NCBI GenBank assembly: GCA_963677395.2
Contig: OY781965.2
Coordinates: 3,658,001-3,722,000, forward strand
DNA: 64,000 nucleotides
From: G963667975 sp963677395
Lineage (GTDB): Bacteria; Bacteroidota; Bacteroidia; Bacteroidales; G963667975
Reading direction: 5' to 3'
Both the position numbers and the translations under genes were made by a program. How positions within the stretch are numbered: position 1 is the first letter of the stretch; each line of letters begins with the position of its first letter. Below, one piece after another: positions 16,166 to 26,187 of the stretch. Below the pieces are notes generated by a model. It saw only the letters and a list, made by a program, of their open reading frames with translations, searched no databases and was not told where the DNA came from.

Positions 16166-18613
16166 TTAATTATGTATACGCATTTTATAAAATGAACGCC
16201 ATACAAATATTAAAGCAATGATAAAAAATACAACCCCAAAGTAAGGTGCTACATTTCTAAAATTTTCAGAAATTGAAATTTCCATTGCCAGTAGCCCAAA
16301 CAGCGTAGTAAATTTAATAATTGGATTTAATGCTACAGAAGAGGTATCTTTAAACGGATCGCCTACGGTATCACCTACGATGGTTGCATCATGCAGAGGA
16401 GTACCCTTCATTTTCAGATCAACTTCAACAACTTTCTTAGCATTATCCCATGCTCCGCCCGCATTAGCCATAAACACAGCCTGATACAAACCGAATACAG
16501 CAATTGCAATTAAATAACTGATAAACAACGACACAGCATTATTTCCACCAATTCCACCAGGAGAACTTAAACTTGCAATTGCTAGCGCAAAGAAAAAGAT
16601 TGCAATAAAGATATTGAACATCCCCTTTTGAGCATATTGAGTACATATTTTTACAACTTCGGTAGATGCGGCGGCATCTGCTTTCTTCGGAGCATTCGGA
16701 TCAAGATTGATATTACGTTTGATGTATTCCACAGCACGATAAGCTCCGGTTGTTACTGCTTGTGTTGATGCACCTGTAAACCAATAAATAACCGCACCAC
16801 CCATAATAAATCCGAGGATAGTATAAGGGTTTAGAAGGTTCAGGATTTCTTCAGGCTTTACACCCAGCGTTTTTTCGATCATCAGAATAAGTGAAAAAAT
16901 CATGGTTGTAGCACCTACAACTGCGGTACCGATTAATACCGGCTTTGCAGTTGCTTTGAACGTATTTCCGGCACCATCATTTGCTTCCAGATAATATTTT
17001 GATTTTTCCCAATCCGGCTTAAATCCAAAATCTTTTTCAATTTCGGCATCCACATTCGGAATTTCTTCAATTAATGAAAGTTCATAAACTGACTGAGCAT
17101 TGTCGGTTACTGGTCCATAACTATCAACAGCAATGGTAACCGGTCCCATTCCCAATAATCCAAATGCAACTAATCCAAAAGCAAAAATAGATGGGTAAAC
17201 CATGATTTCATGTAATCCGAATGTACTTGCAAAATATGCTGCAAACATCAAAAAGAAAAAGACCATACCCAGCCAAAATGCAGAAAAGTTACCAGCCACA
17301 AAACCTGACAGAATGGTTAACGAAGCGCCACCTTCCCTACCAGCATTCACAACTTCATCAACATGGCTTGATTTTGGAGAAGTAAAGATTTTAGTAAATT
17401 CTGGAATCAATGCACCACCAATAGTACCACAACTGATAATTAACGAAAGTATCCACCACATATCTGTATTCCCATTTAACTCCGGAATCATTATATAGCT
17501 GGCAATAAATGTTACAATAATTGATAAAATTGAAGTTATCCAAACTAAGCTTGTTAAAGGTGCTTCGAAATCTAAATCTGTTTTGCCACTGTATTTAATT
17601 TTACTGATAAACCCATTAATATAGAAAGCAACAACAGATGTTATAATCATCAGGATACGCATTACAAAAATCCACACAAGTAATTTCACTTGTAGCAAAG
17701 AAGTAAGCATTTCGTCCATGCCCAAAGCAGCACCACCTACGGCAAGAAGGATAAAAGATATTAGAGCCACTCCTGTTACACCGTAAGTTTCAAAACCATC
17801 AGCAGTAGGGCCAACAGAGTCACCTGCATTATCACCAGTACAATCAGCAATAACTCCCGGGTTACGAGGATCATCTTCTCCGATTTTAAATACCACTTTC
17901 ATCAAGTCGGAGCCAATATCTGCAATCTTAGTAAAAATGCCACCTGCTATACGCAATACTGAAGCACCTAAGGATTCACCAATGGCAAAACCAATAAAAC
18001 AAGCCCCAGCTAATTCCCCTGGCATGAGAAGCAAAATAGTTAACATCATAATGAGTTCCAGCGAAATAAGCATTACACCAATACTCATTCCTGCATTTAA
18101 AGGAATATTTAAAAGGCTTAACGGATTCTTCCTCAAAGAAGCAAATGCCATACGTGCATTTGCAAGAGTATTCATACGAATACCAAATGCTGCTACTGAA
18201 TAAGAACCAAGAATACCGATTACAGTCCAGGTTAAGATAAGTAATACACCGCCTATTCCGAAAAGAGAATTACCAGCATGATCTTTTGCCAAAAAACCAA
18301 AATATCCAGCTACGGCAGCACCAATAAACACAAAAAGTATTGCCAAAAATTTTCCTTGTTGTTTTAAATATGCTGAACAGGTCTTGTAGATAACGTCAGC
18401 AATGTCGAGCATTGATTTATGAGCAGGTAATTTTTTCACTTTCATAAACTGGTAAAGACCAAAGAGCAAACCAAGGAAGGTAATTACAAACCCCCAATAG
18501 AGAATAGTCTCATTTTTAATAGCTTCCGGAATTTTCAAGTCTGCTTCACTTGCCATGGTTAGCATGGGCAAAAAAAGCGCCGTTACAATCGGTAGGATAC
18601 GTTTCATAGGCAT
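16166..18613 (-). CDS. hppA: Membrane-bound ion-translocating pyrophosphatase
   Basis: The 815-residue integral membrane protein with about 16 hydrophobic segments couples pyrophosphate hydrolysis to H+ and/or Na+ pumping across the inner membrane. The substrate site shows EDDPRNPGVIADCTGDNAGDSVG followed by PTADGFETYG, where most family members have DNVGDNVGDCAGMAADLFE. The C-terminal catalytic motif GDTVGDPFKDTSS is intact. The K+-dependence region reads GNTFKATAKP: Lys at the first diagnostic position points to K+ independence, but the position three residues on is Ala instead of Thr. The GDSVGPTADGFE signature recalls the divergent Na+-regulated H+-pumping group known from Chlorobi. Ion specificity is thus an open inference. 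Its own promoter-like TATATTTG lies just upstream. Monocistronic. Confidence 0.93.
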   Translation of the reverse strand: MPMKRILPIVTALFLPMLTMASEADLKIPEAIKNETILYWGFVITFLGLLFGLYQFMKVKKLPAHKSMLDIADVIYKTCSAYLKQQGKFLAILFVFIGAAVAGYFGFLAKDHAGNSLFGIGGVLLILTWTVIGILGSYSVAAFGIRMNTLANARMAFASLRKNPLSLLNIPLNAGMSIGVMLISLELIMMLTILLLMPGELAGACFIGFAIGESLGASVLRIAGGIFTKIADIGSDLMKVVFKIGEDDPRNPGVIADCTGDNAGDSVGPTADGFETYGVTGVALISFILLAVGGAALGMDEMLTSLLQVKLLVWIFVMRILMIITSVVAFYINGFISKIKYSGKTDLDFEAPLTSLVWITSILSIIVTFIASYIMIPELNGNTDMWWILSLIISCGTIGGALIPEFTKIFTSPKSSHVDEVVNAGREGGASLTILSGFVAGNFSAFWLGMVFFFLMFAAYFASTFGLHEIMVYPSIFAFGLVAFGLLGMGPVTIAVDSYGPVTDNAQSVYELSLIEEIPNVDAEIEKDFGFKPDWEKSKYYLEANDGAGNTFKATAKPVLIGTAVVGATTMIFSLILMIEKTLGVKPEEILNLLNPYTILGFIMGGAVIYWFTGASTQAVTTGAYRAVEYIKRNINLDPNAPKKADAAASTEVVKICTQYAQKGMFNIFIAIFFFALAIASLSSPGGIGGNNAVSLFISYLIAIAVFGLYQAVFMANAGGAWDNAKKVVEVDLKMKGTPLHDATIVGDTVGDPFKDTSSVALNPIIKFTTLFGLLAMEISISENFRNVAPYFGVVFFIIALIFVWRSFYKMRIHN

Positions 18614-18633
18614 TAGTTTTTGTTGTTTAGAAG

Positions 18634-18641
18634 CAAATATA
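18634..18641 (-). promoter_or_regulatory. Putative hppA -7 element
   Basis: TATATTTG on the minus strand, an exact TAnnTTTG match 20 bases before the hppA start. No TTTG at -33. Confidence 0.45.
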
Positions 18642-19017
18642 GTGATGTTTTCGTTACGATGGCTTTTCCCTAAACTTAAAAAAAATTAATTTAGATACTT
18701 AAAACCTGAAGTACAACGAGCAACACGCTGTATATTTGCTTATTATAACAATATTAATAATTGTAAAAAAGTTAACATGCTTATAACATCCATAAGAGCT
18801 CATTGTTTAATGAGTGATAAAAAAAGTGTAAAATGAAATCTCAATATATTTTCTCTAGCAATCAAATTGGCACTTTTTTGTTTTTATAAAGTTTGATCTA
18901 AAAACTTTTGATGTTACTAAAACGAATACAATTAAAACAGGTTGATAACGGTTAATATGGCAGAAAATTAGCTAAAAGGGACGATAATATTTTAAAATTC
19001 TCTAAATTCGCACTCTC
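18642..19017. other. Intergenic region between divergent hppA and the bifunctional nuclease gene
   Basis: About 375 bases, AT-rich. A near-consensus -7 box TAAATTCG (19003-19010) ends 7 bases before the downstream ATG. Nothing else is recognised. Confidence 0.4.
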
Positions 19018-19602
19018 ATGGAAAAAATAAAGCTTGAAATAGTAGGTATCTCATACAGCCAGTCGCAAAGCGGAGCTTATGCACTGGTATTGGGCGAAAT
19101 TGACGGAGAAAGGCGATTACCCATCATAATAGGAGGATTTGAAGCTCAAGCAATCGCAGTAGAACTTGAAAAGATGAAACCTGCCCGACCGCTTACACAT
19201 GATTTATTTAAAAATCTTGCCAAAACCTTTCGATTGAACATTGACGAAGTAATTATCCATGATTTTAATCTGGGAATTTTTTATGCGAAGCTTACGGTAA
19301 GTAACGAAAACGGAGAAATACACGAAATTGACGCTCGTACTTCGGATGCAGTTGCACTGTCGCTCCGCTTTAACTGCCCAATCTTTACAACCGAAAAGGT
19401 AATGACTGTGGCTGGTATTAAATTATCAGATACCGATGAGGAAGATGAAGAAGCCGAAGAAAGTAATAACAGTGTTGATGAAAACAATCTGAAAGACTAT
19501 ACGGTTGATGAATTACAAGAAATGCTTCAGAGTGCAATTGACAACGAAGAATTTGAGAAAGCCTCACTTATACGCGATGAACTGAAAAACAGAGAAGAAT
19601 AA
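19018..19602 (+). CDS. Bifunctional nuclease (DUF151) family protein with C-terminal UVR motif
   Basis: A 194-residue cytoplasmic protein. Residues 1-135 form the DUF151/BFN domain (YSQSQSGAYALVLGE, RRLPIIIGGFEAQAIA, DARTSDAVALSLRFNCPI). An acidic linker (DTDEEDEEAEE) leads to a UvrB/UvrC-type helical hairpin (about 158-194, ELQEMLQSAIDNEEFEKAS). DUF151 proteins have been described as having RNase and DNase activity, and the UVR motif usually mediates protein contacts. It is 25 bases ahead of the nucleoside permease gene, so the two probably form an operon linked to nucleic-acid turnover. The exact role is not known. Confidence 0.88.
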   Translation: MEKIKLEIVGISYSQSQSGAYALVLGEIDGERRLPIIIGGFEAQAIAVELEKMKPARPLTHDLFKNLAKTFRLNIDEVIIHDFNLGIFYAKLTVSNENGEIHEIDARTSDAVALSLRFNCPIFTTEKVMTVAGIKLSDTDEEDEEAEESNNSVDENNLKDYTVDELQEMLQSAIDNEEFEKASLIRDELKNREE

Positions 19603-19627
19603 ATTTCACGATTAAACAGAAAGAATT

Positions 19628-20875
19628 ATGGGTATTAAGAACCGTCTTATTATCATGAATTTCTTCCAATTCTTTATTTGGGGATCATGGTTGTTAACTA
19701 TCGGAGCTTACTGGTTTCAGACAAAACAATGGTCGGGAACCGAGTTCGGAGCTATTTTTTCGACAATGGGTATTGCTTCATTATTTATGCCTGCAATTGC
19801 AGGAATTATTGCAGACAGATGGATTAATGCAGAGAAACTTTATGGTATTTTTCATATCATAAGTGCTGTTATTTTATTTTGTGTACCTATGGTTGGAGAT
19901 CCGTCAACCATGTTCTGGGTTATGCTGATTAATATGATTTTCTACATGCCCACAATTTCGCTATCAATCACGGTAGCTTATTCCGTAATGAAAAGCAAAG
20001 GAATGGATGTTGTAAAAGATTATCCTCCTATTCGTGTTTGGGGAACTATTGGTTTTATTGTGGCTTTATGGATCATCAGCTTAACCGGGTTCGAAACATC
20101 TGCAATGCAATTTTATGTAGCATCCATTGCATCACTCTGTTTAGGACTTTACTCTTTTACGCTTCCTAAATGCCCTTCATTAAACAAAAATACAGGAGGT
20201 TCATTCATTAATGCATTAGGATTAAACGCATTTAAACTTTTTGCCAACACTAAAATGGCCGTATTTTTCCTTTTTGCAATGATGCTGGGTGCTTCGTTAC
20301 AACTTACAAATGCTTACGGCGATACCTTTCTGCATGATTTTGCAAAAATAGATCAATTTAAAGATCTGATAGCCGTTAAATATCCGGCTATCATCATGTC
20401 TATCAGCCAAATATCTGAAACCTTATTTATTCTTACTATCCCTTTCTTTTTGAAACGCTTCGGCATTAAAAAAGTAATGTTAATGAGTATGATTGCATGG
20501 GTATTGCGTTTTGGATTATTTGCCTACGGTGATCCGGGAGCAAGCTTATGGATGATTATTTTATCCTGCATTATTTATGGAATGGCATTTGACTTCTTCA
20601 ATATTTCAGGATCATTATTTGTTGAAACACAATGTGATTCTACTATTCGTGCCAGTGCTCAAGGATTATTTATGATGATGGTAAATGGTGTTGGCGCATT
20701 TTTAGGCAGCAGGATCAGCGGAATTATTATCGACAAATACTTCACTTTGGAAGGTGGCGTTTTCAACTGGCATGGAATCTGGCTTACATTTGCAATTTAC
20801 TCTCTTGCAGTAGCAATACTGTTTGCAATAGTTTTCAAACATAAACATGATCCAAATCTGGAGGTAAAACACTAA
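19628..20875 (+). CDS. NupG-family nucleoside:H+ symporter (MFS)
   Basis: A 415-residue inner-membrane protein with 12 predicted hydrophobic segments, of the nucleoside:H+ symporter branch of the major facilitator superfamily. The N-terminal FFQFFIWGSWLLTIGAYWF and GIIADRWINAEK stretches, and the helix with FFNISGSLFVETQ, are typical of NupG/XapB relatives. It imports nucleosides with protons. It follows the DUF151 nuclease gene and precedes rlpA, all on one strand with gaps of about 25 and 21 bases. Substrate range cannot be read from sequence. Confidence 0.88.
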   Translation: MGIKNRLIIMNFFQFFIWGSWLLTIGAYWFQTKQWSGTEFGAIFSTMGIASLFMPAIAGIIADRWINAEKLYGIFHIISAVILFCVPMVGDPSTMFWVMLINMIFYMPTISLSITVAYSVMKSKGMDVVKDYPPIRVWGTIGFIVALWIISLTGFETSAMQFYVASIASLCLGLYSFTLPKCPSLNKNTGGSFINALGLNAFKLFANTKMAVFFLFAMMLGASLQLTNAYGDTFLHDFAKIDQFKDLIAVKYPAIIMSISQISETLFILTIPFFLKRFGIKKVMLMSMIAWVLRFGLFAYGDPGASLWMIILSCIIYGMAFDFFNISGSLFVETQCDSTIRASAQGLFMMMVNGVGAFLGSRISGIIIDKYFTLEGGVFNWHGIWLTFAIYSLAVAILFAIVFKHKHDPNLEVKH

Positions 20876-20896
20876 GCCCGGATTTGTGAAAACAAA

Positions 20897-21721
20897 GTGA
20901 TGTTAAAAAAGGCAATATGGTCAGGTATAATGCTGCTTATATTCAGCGTCAATCTTTTGGCTCAACATAAAAAGATTGAAAAGGGTGTTGCATCCTATTA
21001 TCATGACCATTTGCGCTTACACAGAACCGCAAATGGTGAGCAGTATCATCCCCATGAACTCACTGCAGCCCACCTTACACTTCCGTTCAACACCTTAGTC
21101 AGAGTATTAAATCTCAAAAACAACAGGTCGGTCACAGTTCGTATTAACGACCGTGGCCCTTTTATCGATAACAGAATCATCGACTTATCAAAAGCAGCAG
21201 CAGATTCACTCGATTTTCTTTACGAAGGGCTTACCAGAGTAGAACTAAAAGTTATTAACATCGGAAAGCACAAAAGCAATCTTAAACCTGCTTTATTAGC
21301 AAAAAAACCTGCATCTCCTCCTAAAACACTTTCAAAAACAACGCTGGCAAGTGTAAAAAAGAATCTGAAACCTAAAGAAAAAAATAAACTCAAAAATACT
21401 GATACTCTGTTAGTCAATCCGAAACTTCCAATAGCTGAATTAGTTCCTGCAAATGCTGATACAAACATCATTCAGGGAAAAAATATTGTTTACGGAGTTC
21501 AAATTGGCAGCTTTAAACAAAAAAGCAACATGTTAAATCTCTCAGAAAGATTGAAAAACAATTTTATTGAAGAGTTTAACATTCAAGAAATTACTAAAAA
21601 TAATGAGCTTTATTACAGGATGGTTCTTGGTGAATACTCAACAGAAGCACAAGCTGAAAAGCTCCGTAAAAAAGTCGTAAAAGAGTTTCCCAACTGTTTT
21701 ATCATTAAATATAAAAATTAA
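20897..21721 (+). CDS. rlpA: RlpA-like protein with SPOR domain
   Basis: The 274-residue exported protein has a signal peptide (residues 1-22), an RlpA double-psi beta-barrel domain (about 30-115: GVASYY, TANGE, TLPFNTLVRV, INDRGPF, DLSKAAA), a basic Lys/Pro-rich linker (about 125-170), and a C-terminal SPOR domain (about 198-274, YGVQIGSFKQKSN and YYRMVLGEYSTEAQAEKL). SPOR domains bind peptidoglycan lacking stem peptides at division sites, and RlpA is a septal lytic transglycosylase or division factor. It has no lipobox, unlike E. coli RlpA. Start at 20897 or at the next codon. Confidence 0.9.
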   Translation: MMLKKAIWSGIMLLIFSVNLLAQHKKIEKGVASYYHDHLRLHRTANGEQYHPHELTAAHLTLPFNTLVRVLNLKNNRSVTVRINDRGPFIDNRIIDLSKAAADSLDFLYEGLTRVELKVINIGKHKSNLKPALLAKKPASPPKTLSKTTLASVKKNLKPKEKNKLKNTDTLLVNPKLPIAELVPANADTNIIQGKNIVYGVQIGSFKQKSNMLNLSERLKNNFIEEFNIQEITKNNELYYRMVLGEYSTEAQAEKLRKKVVKEFPNCFIIKYKN

Positions 21722-21779
21722 CAAACTGATATAAGCATTTTCCTCTTCAAACCTGTTTAAACAACGAATCTCAGAAACG

Positions 21780-22574
21780 ATGAAACAATATTTAGACCTA
21801 CTCGACCATATTCTCCTAAATGGAGTACAGAAAGAAGACCGTACAGGTACCGGAACGAAAAGCGTTTTCGGATACCAAATGCGATTTAATCTTGAGGAAG
21901 GTTTTCCGTTACTTACCACAAAAAAACTGCATCTTCGCTCCATTATTCATGAATTGTTATGGTTTTTAAAAGGCGAAACCAATATTAAATACCTGAAAGA
22001 TAATAAAGTAAGTATTTGGGACGAGTGGGCTGATGAAAACGGGAACCTGGGGCCGGTATATGGGCATCAGTGGCGTTCGTGGAAAACTTACGATGGAAAT
22101 ACGATCGATCAAATAAGTGAAGTTATTCATACGCTAAAAACAAACCCTGATTCTCGCCGAATATTGGTTAATGCCTGGAATGTAGGCGAAATTAACAAAA
22201 TGGCTCTTCCTCCCTGTCATATCCTCTTTCAGTTTTATGTTGCCGAAGGAAAACTTTCCTGCCAGCTTTACCAACGTAGTGCTGATGTTTTCATAGGAGT
22301 TCCGTTCAACATTGCATCCTATGCTTTATTAACCCTTATGATTGCACAGGTTACCGGATTAAAACCCGGTGATTTTATTCATACTCTCGGCGATGCTCAC
22401 CTCTACCTGAATCATCTTGATCAGGCAAAACTTCAGTTGAGTCGTGAACCTCGTAAACTTCCTATAATGACACTAAATCCAGATATCGAAGATCTCTTCT
22501 CTTTTAAATTTGATGATTTTCAACTCAGTGAATATGATCCTCATCCTCATATCAAAGCCGAAGTTTCTATTTAA
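21780..22574 (+). CDS. thyA: Thymidylate synthase
   Basis: The 264-residue cytoplasmic enzyme converts dUMP to dTMP using methylene-tetrahydrofolate and yields dihydrofolate. Catalytic C146 lies in MALPPCHILFQF, the phosphate-binding Arg pair in DSRRILVNAW, and the substrate motif in SADVFIGVPFNIASYALL. Length equals the E. coli enzyme. Its partner folA follows after 56 bases, forming the classical pair that recycles the folate product. Confidence 0.98.
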   Translation: MKQYLDLLDHILLNGVQKEDRTGTGTKSVFGYQMRFNLEEGFPLLTTKKLHLRSIIHELLWFLKGETNIKYLKDNKVSIWDEWADENGNLGPVYGHQWRSWKTYDGNTIDQISEVIHTLKTNPDSRRILVNAWNVGEINKMALPPCHILFQFYVAEGKLSCQLYQRSADVFIGVPFNIASYALLTLMIAQVTGLKPGDFIHTLGDAHLYLNHLDQAKLQLSREPRKLPIMTLNPDIEDLFSFKFDDFQLSEYDPHPHIKAEVSI

Positions 22575-22630
22575 AAAACAAGATATGACTGGATCAAACA
22601 AGCCCTTTTAAGTCTCACAAAAATCACCTC

Positions 22631-23119
22631 ATGAAAACACTATCCATCATTGTTGCAATAGCACAAAATAATGCAATTGGAAAAGACAATCAACTTCTCT
22701 GGCATTTATCAGAGGATTTAAAGCGGTTTAAAAAACTCACTACCGGAAAAACCGTAATCATGGGAAAAAAAACCTATGAATCACTTCCATTCAGGCCATT
22801 ACCCAATCGTAAAAATATAGTATTAAGCGATAATAATGCAGATGTAATCCCTGGATGTATCATGGCCAACTCTATTCCTCAGGCTATTGAATTAGCTGAT
22901 GATGGAGAAAATTTCATCATGGGAGGAGGAAGCATTTATAAACAATTCCTTCCTGTTGCAAACAGACTCTATTTAACGATAGTTTATCACGATTTCGAAG
23001 CCGACACATTTTTCCCTGAAATCAATTTTAATGAATGGAAAACTCTGGAAGAAAGCGAAATATTTACGGATGAAGCAAATGGTCTTTCTTATAAATACAT
23101 AACCTACGAAAGAGCTTGA
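22631..23119 (+). CDS. folA: Dihydrofolate reductase
   Basis: The 162-residue cytoplasmic enzyme reduces dihydrofolate with NADPH. Motifs: VAIAQNNAIGKDNQLLWHL with the catalytic acid D29 (aligned with D27 of E. coli), the NADPH loop GKTVIMGKKTYES, and FIMGGGSIYKQF. Length is standard. It is downstream of thyA on the same strand. Confidence 0.97.
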   Translation: MKTLSIIVAIAQNNAIGKDNQLLWHLSEDLKRFKKLTTGKTVIMGKKTYESLPFRPLPNRKNIVLSDNNADVIPGCIMANSIPQAIELADDGENFIMGGGSIYKQFLPVANRLYLTIVYHDFEADTFFPEINFNEWKTLEESEIFTDEANGLSYKYITYERA

Positions 23120-23244
23120 AATAATTTAACTTTTCATTATTACTTAGCTGATTAAACCTAATTTGAGTAAAAACATCCAAGTTATGCTCAACTTGACGGG
23201 AAACAGTTTCTGTTAATTTTCCCCCTTAAATAATCCTTTTTGCC

Positions 23245-26115
23245 ATGAGAAAACTATCTGCATTCTTTACAATCATTTTATTATCACTAAATTTTATTTA
23301 CGCACAACAAATCACTGCAAAATTGATAGATGATGGTGAAAATAAGCCACTTCCAGGCGCAAACACTGTACTCTACTTTCTGCCTGACAGCTCAAAATGG
23401 AGTGGAACAACATCTGATCTCAACGGTATTATAAGCTTCAATAATCAAAAACCCGGAAATTATCTTTTGCGAATTACCTATATTGGCTTTGAAAAAGTCG
23501 AACGAAAAATTACGCTGGGGAACGAACCTATAAAACTCGGCAGAATTAAAATGAAGCCATTAGCAAAAACCCTTGGAGCTGTAAATATTGAAGCTGCACA
23601 AATTAAAGTCGAGCAATCAGGTGACACAACAAGCTATCGTGCAGCAGGCTACAAAACAAACCCGGATGCAAATGCAGAAGATTTAGTTCAAAAAATGCCT
23701 GGCATTACTGTTGAAAGCGGAAATGTAAAAGCACAGGGTGAGGATGTAAAGAAAGTTACGGTTGATGGAAAAGATTTTTTTGGAGATGATCCTTCTCTGG
23801 CTCTTAAAAATTTACCGGCAGATGTAATTGATAGAGTTCAGGTATTTGATCAAATGAGCGATCAGGCACAATTTACAGGTTTTGATGATGGTAATACATC
23901 CAAAACGATGAATATTTCTACCCGTTTCGGAAAGCTGAAGGCTACATTCGGAAAAGTATATGCAGGCTATGGTACTGACGACCGCTACAATGCCGGAGGA
24001 ACCTTAAACTTTTTTAGCGGAGAACGTCGCATAACACTTAATGCTCTGTTTAATAATGTAAACCAGCAAAACTTTCAAACTCAGGATTTAATGGGAGTAT
24101 TAGGAAATGCGGTCCGAAGAGGCGGCGGAATGCCCCGTGGCGGAGCTGAAGCAATTTCCAGAATGACTCGTGGTGGAGGTGGTAGCGATTTTATGGTCGG
24201 CCAGCAAAACGGAATCACAAAAACCAATGCTGTTGGTTTAAATTATACAGATATGTGGGGTAAGAAAATCAGCGTGAATGGAAGCTATTTCTTCAACTAT
24301 TCTGAAAATGAAAATCAAACAGATCTTATTCGTTCTTACTTTACCAAAGACACTATTCCTCAACTTTATAATGAATCCTCTTCTTCTTCCAGTAAAAACT
24401 ATAATCACAGATTTAATCTCCGAATGGAATACACCATAGATTCCTCAAATTCAATTATTTTAGCACCACGACTCAGTTTTCAGGATTATTCATCAAGTAG
24501 CTTTACAAACGGAAATAATACAATCGGAAGAAATTCCATCAGTAAAACAAGTAATCAAAGTGCATCAAGTTATAATGGATTGAATTTCAGCAACAATATT
24601 CTTTATCGACATAAGTTTAACAAGCCAGGAAGAACATTCTCAATCAACCTGAATACTGAAATCAATACCAAAGATGGCAATTCAAGCCAACTCTCAACAA
24701 ATACATTTTTAAAAGGCATTTCAGACTCTACCTGGACACTTGACCAACAAAGAGATATCAACAATAAGAGTACAAAGATATCCGGAAGCATCAATTATAC
24801 CGAGCCAATTACTGAAAGCCTTAATTTACAAGTAAGCTACAATCCATCCTATACAAAAAGCAACTCTGATAAAACGACTTTCAATCTGGATACAATTACA
24901 CATAACTACTCTTTACTGGACACATTACTTTCCAATAGCTATGAAAATGAATATATTACACAGCGTGGAGGAATTAGTTTGCGGTATAAAGTGAAGCAAA
25001 GCAATTTTACCATTGGTGCAAACTATCAGTATGCTGAACTAGATGGATTTCAAACATATCCATATAAAACAGATGTTAATCATGCATTTAAGAGCATATT
25101 ACCTAATGCAATGGCTCAAATTCGTTTTGCAAACAAATCAAATCTTCGCCTTTTCTACCGAACTTCCACCAACGCACCCTCTGTAACTCAGCTCCAAGAT
25201 GTTGTGGATAACAGTAATCCTCTCTTCTTATCTGCAGGGAATCCTAACCTTAAACAAGACTATAGCCACACATTAACGATAAGATTCAATAGAACTAATA
25301 CCGAGAAAGGTCGTAGTATTTTCCTGTTTCTTTATGCAGGTATAACTCAGGATTATATTGGAAATGAAACTTTTATATCTCGCAGAGATACAGTAATCAA
25401 TGGATCAACACTTTTCAGAGGATCTCAGTTTAGTCGTCCGGTAAATCTAGATGGCTTTAAGAGTATTCGCTCTTTCCTCACTTATGGTTTGCCTGTGAAG
25501 CTCATTAAAAGCAACTTAAATCTCAATCTGGGTTATAATTATACCCGGACTCCTTCATTAAACAATGGAGGCACAAGTTATTCAAATAATTCGACTATAA
25601 CTTCAGGTTTTGTTTTAAGCAGTAATATCAGTGAGCGCTTAGATTTCACCCTCTCTTACACGGGTAACTATACATTTTCAAACAGTACCTTACAATCAAG
25701 TTCTGACAGCAAATACTACAACCAAATAACAGGATTCAAAATTAACTGGATGCCAACGAAGAAACTCGTAATAAACTCCGATATTAGCCACTCATACTAT
25801 CACGGACTTTCTGAAGGTTACGATGACAAATTTCTCTTATGGAATGCTTATATCGGTTATAAATTTCTCAAAAACAACGCCGGAGAACTAAAAGTAAGCA
25901 TTTATGACCTGCTGAATCAAAACAAAAGTCTGAGCCGATCAATTACAGACACTTATATTGAAGATAATCGTTCGATGGTGCTTAAGCGCTACGTAATGTT
26001 CACCTTTACCTACACAATCAGAAAAATCAGCTTTACACCAAACGGAAACAACCCAGGTGGGAATACCCCATCTTCTTCTAATGGAGGAGAACAAAGGCCC
26101 CGCAGACATGAATAA
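23245..26115 (+). CDS. TonB-dependent-receptor-like outer membrane beta-barrel protein
   Basis: A 956-residue outer-membrane protein. A signal peptide (1-20) precedes a carboxypeptidase-like regulatory beta-sandwich (about 22-105, ending IKLGRIKMKPL), then a plug-like domain (about 125-235: NPDANAEDLVQKMPGITVE, VKKVTVDGKDFFGDDPSLALKNLPADVIDRVQV), then a long barrel of alternating strands belonging to the outer-membrane beta-barrel type 3 group. A Gly/Arg-rich insertion lies near 289-315. The C-terminus is polar (GGEQRPRRHE) and does not end in the usual aromatic residue. No transported substrate can be inferred and no SusD partner lies beside it. Confidence 0.87.
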   Translation: MRKLSAFFTIILLSLNFIYAQQITAKLIDDGENKPLPGANTVLYFLPDSSKWSGTTSDLNGIISFNNQKPGNYLLRITYIGFEKVERKITLGNEPIKLGRIKMKPLAKTLGAVNIEAAQIKVEQSGDTTSYRAAGYKTNPDANAEDLVQKMPGITVESGNVKAQGEDVKKVTVDGKDFFGDDPSLALKNLPADVIDRVQVFDQMSDQAQFTGFDDGNTSKTMNISTRFGKLKATFGKVYAGYGTDDRYNAGGTLNFFSGERRITLNALFNNVNQQNFQTQDLMGVLGNAVRRGGGMPRGGAEAISRMTRGGGGSDFMVGQQNGITKTNAVGLNYTDMWGKKISVNGSYFFNYSENENQTDLIRSYFTKDTIPQLYNESSSSSSKNYNHRFNLRMEYTIDSSNSIILAPRLSFQDYSSSSFTNGNNTIGRNSISKTSNQSASSYNGLNFSNNILYRHKFNKPGRTFSINLNTEINTKDGNSSQLSTNTFLKGISDSTWTLDQQRDINNKSTKISGSINYTEPITESLNLQVSYNPSYTKSNSDKTTFNLDTITHNYSLLDTLLSNSYENEYITQRGGISLRYKVKQSNFTIGANYQYAELDGFQTYPYKTDVNHAFKSILPNAMAQIRFANKSNLRLFYRTSTNAPSVTQLQDVVDNSNPLFLSAGNPNLKQDYSHTLTIRFNRTNTEKGRSIFLFLYAGITQDYIGNETFISRRDTVINGSTLFRGSQFSRPVNLDGFKSIRSFLTYGLPVKLIKSNLNLNLGYNYTRTPSLNNGGTSYSNNSTITSGFVLSSNISERLDFTLSYTGNYTFSNSTLQSSSDSKYYNQITGFKINWMPTKKLVINSDISHSYYHGLSEGYDDKFLLWNAYIGYKFLKNNAGELKVSIYDLLNQNKSLSRSITDTYIEDNRSMVLKRYVMFTFTYTIRKISFTPNGNNPGGNTPSSSNGGEQRPRRHE

Positions 26116-26159
26116 TAGCATCTTTCTCTTACTAATTCTACTTCCTTAATTTACTTTTT

Positions 26160-26167
26160 TATCTTTG
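26160..26167 (+). promoter_or_regulatory. Putative -7 element of the lipoprotein gene
   Basis: TATCTTTG matches TAnnTTTG exactly and ends at the G of an in-frame GTG at 26167. This excludes that GTG as start in favour of the ATG at 26188. Confidence 0.5.
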
Positions 26168-26187
26168 TGTTGAAAAAGAATTCAAAG

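Noticed and set aside
26167..26187. GTG start for the lipoprotein
   Set aside because: It overlaps a TATCTTTG promoter box, and the ATG gives the proper lipoprotein signal.
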